A DNA stretch of 34,487 nt from the NCBI GenBank assembly GCA_021783235.1, contig JAJXUD010000050.1, positions 1 to 34,487 on the forward strand, written 5' to 3'. Below are positions 34,111 through 34,487 of the stretch, in pieces. A program made the position numbers and the translations under genes. A model generated the notes under the pieces. The model did no database searches, was not told where the DNA came from, and saw nothing but the letters and a program-made list of their open reading frames with translations. This stretch comes from Myxococcales bacterium (lineage in GTDB: Bacteria; Myxococcota; Myxococcia; Myxococcales; JAKAPL01). How positions within the stretch are numbered: the first letter of the stretch is position 1; each line of letters opens with the position of its first letter.

Positions 34111-34487
34111 CGATTCCTGCTTCCTTTCGCGCCGGTCCGACCGGCTGGTTGTCTGGCTGCCCGCCACTTCCCTCGACGGGACCGGGACCCAGAGCGGGCG
34201 ACGCCTCGCGGCGGCCCGCCTGGACACCCCCCGGACCCTCCGGAAGTGTGTGAATTTACTGCTACTACCTTCGTGGTCTGGGATCCGAACGGACCTTGGG
34301 ACCGCGAGATCCTCAAGTTTAACACGCGATCCCGATCCCCGCAAGCGATGCCAGGGGCCCCCCAGGGCGCCGGACAAAGTCGGACTGGAGCGCGAGGCAG
34401 CCGGCGGCTCGCCGGCCCGAGAGACATCAGGGGGACAGCTGCGGGCCGCGCGGAGCAAGCGGACCAACTCGATACGTCACGTGCGGG
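34111..34487 (-). other. rpsB leader and upstream region
   Basis: I see no supported gene in these 377 bp. From the promoter at 34316-34344 a leader of about 200 bases would precede rpsB, long enough for S2-type autoregulation, but I could not identify a defined leader structure. The end of the window is truncated, so an upstream gene cannot be excluded. Confidence 0.5.
34316..34344 (-). promoter_or_regulatory. Predicted rpsB promoter
   Basis: TTGCGG (34339-34344) and TAAACT (34316-34321) on the minus strand are spaced by 17 bases, giving a start near 34309. It lies in a locally AT-richer patch and is the best sigma-70-like match upstream of rpsB. Confidence 0.5.

Noticed and set aside
34240-34340. 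tRNA gene upstream of rpsB
   Set aside because: No cloverleaf, T-loop GTTCGA or acceptor stem can be formed; the patch is better explained by a promoter and leader.

Overview
The window is GC-rich, densely packed chromosomal DNA. Genes show very strong G/C third-position bias and many ATGA/GTGA start-stop overlaps. The gene content suggests a myxobacterial (Myxococcota/deltaproteobacterial) genome: Cys-rich and PQQ-propeller lipoproteins, small beta-barrels, Tol genes with a short TolA, and a PhoBR-Pst locus. This taxonomic placement is inference from gene content. I saw no rRNA, tRNA, CRISPR array, transposase or integrase.

Layout. 1-571 (-): partial repeat lipoprotein. 693-3952 (+): tolQ-tolR-tolA-like-tolB envelope operon. 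7462-3983 (-): a PAS histidine kinase translationally coupled to pabA, pabB and a diverged pabC-like gene. 9736-7526 (-): large mosaic lipoprotein. 9737-10519: gene-free region with short direct repeats, several at an exact 21-bp period. 10520-12642 (+): HTH protein, Ppx/GppA phosphatase and methyltransferase. 13775-12652 (-): small beta-barrel plus Cys-rich lipoprotein. 16970-13863 (-): treY. 17227-18509 (+): possible leader peptide and a Cys-rich lipoprotein, flanked by imperfect direct repeats of the 3' end of the neighbouring DUF47 gene.

20205-18571 (-): Pit phosphate transporter and its DUF47 partner. 20255-27022 (+): a four-unit Pho box followed by pstS-pstC-pstA-pstB-phoU-phoB-phoR. 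28381-27029 (-): pyrH-frr with its own promoter. 31464-28462 (-): peroxide-stress operon perR, rubrerythrin, CCG-domain Fe-S protein and DUF3501, with a PerR-like box over the promoter. 31582-32448 (+): ferredoxin-reductase-like flavoprotein. 34110-32455 (-): rpsB-tsf with an intergenic hairpin and an upstream promoter.

The genes fall into four themes: envelope integrity and surface lipoproteins (Tol, beta-barrel, Cys-rich proteins); phosphate economy (Ppx, Pit/DUF47, Pst/PhoU/PhoBR); peroxide defence (PerR, rubrerythrin); and core translation and nucleotide genes (rpsB, tsf, frr, pyrH). The least explained items are the 21-bp phased repeats at 10260-10462, the repeat-flanked lipoprotein gene at 17072-18596, and the kinase-pab cassette.
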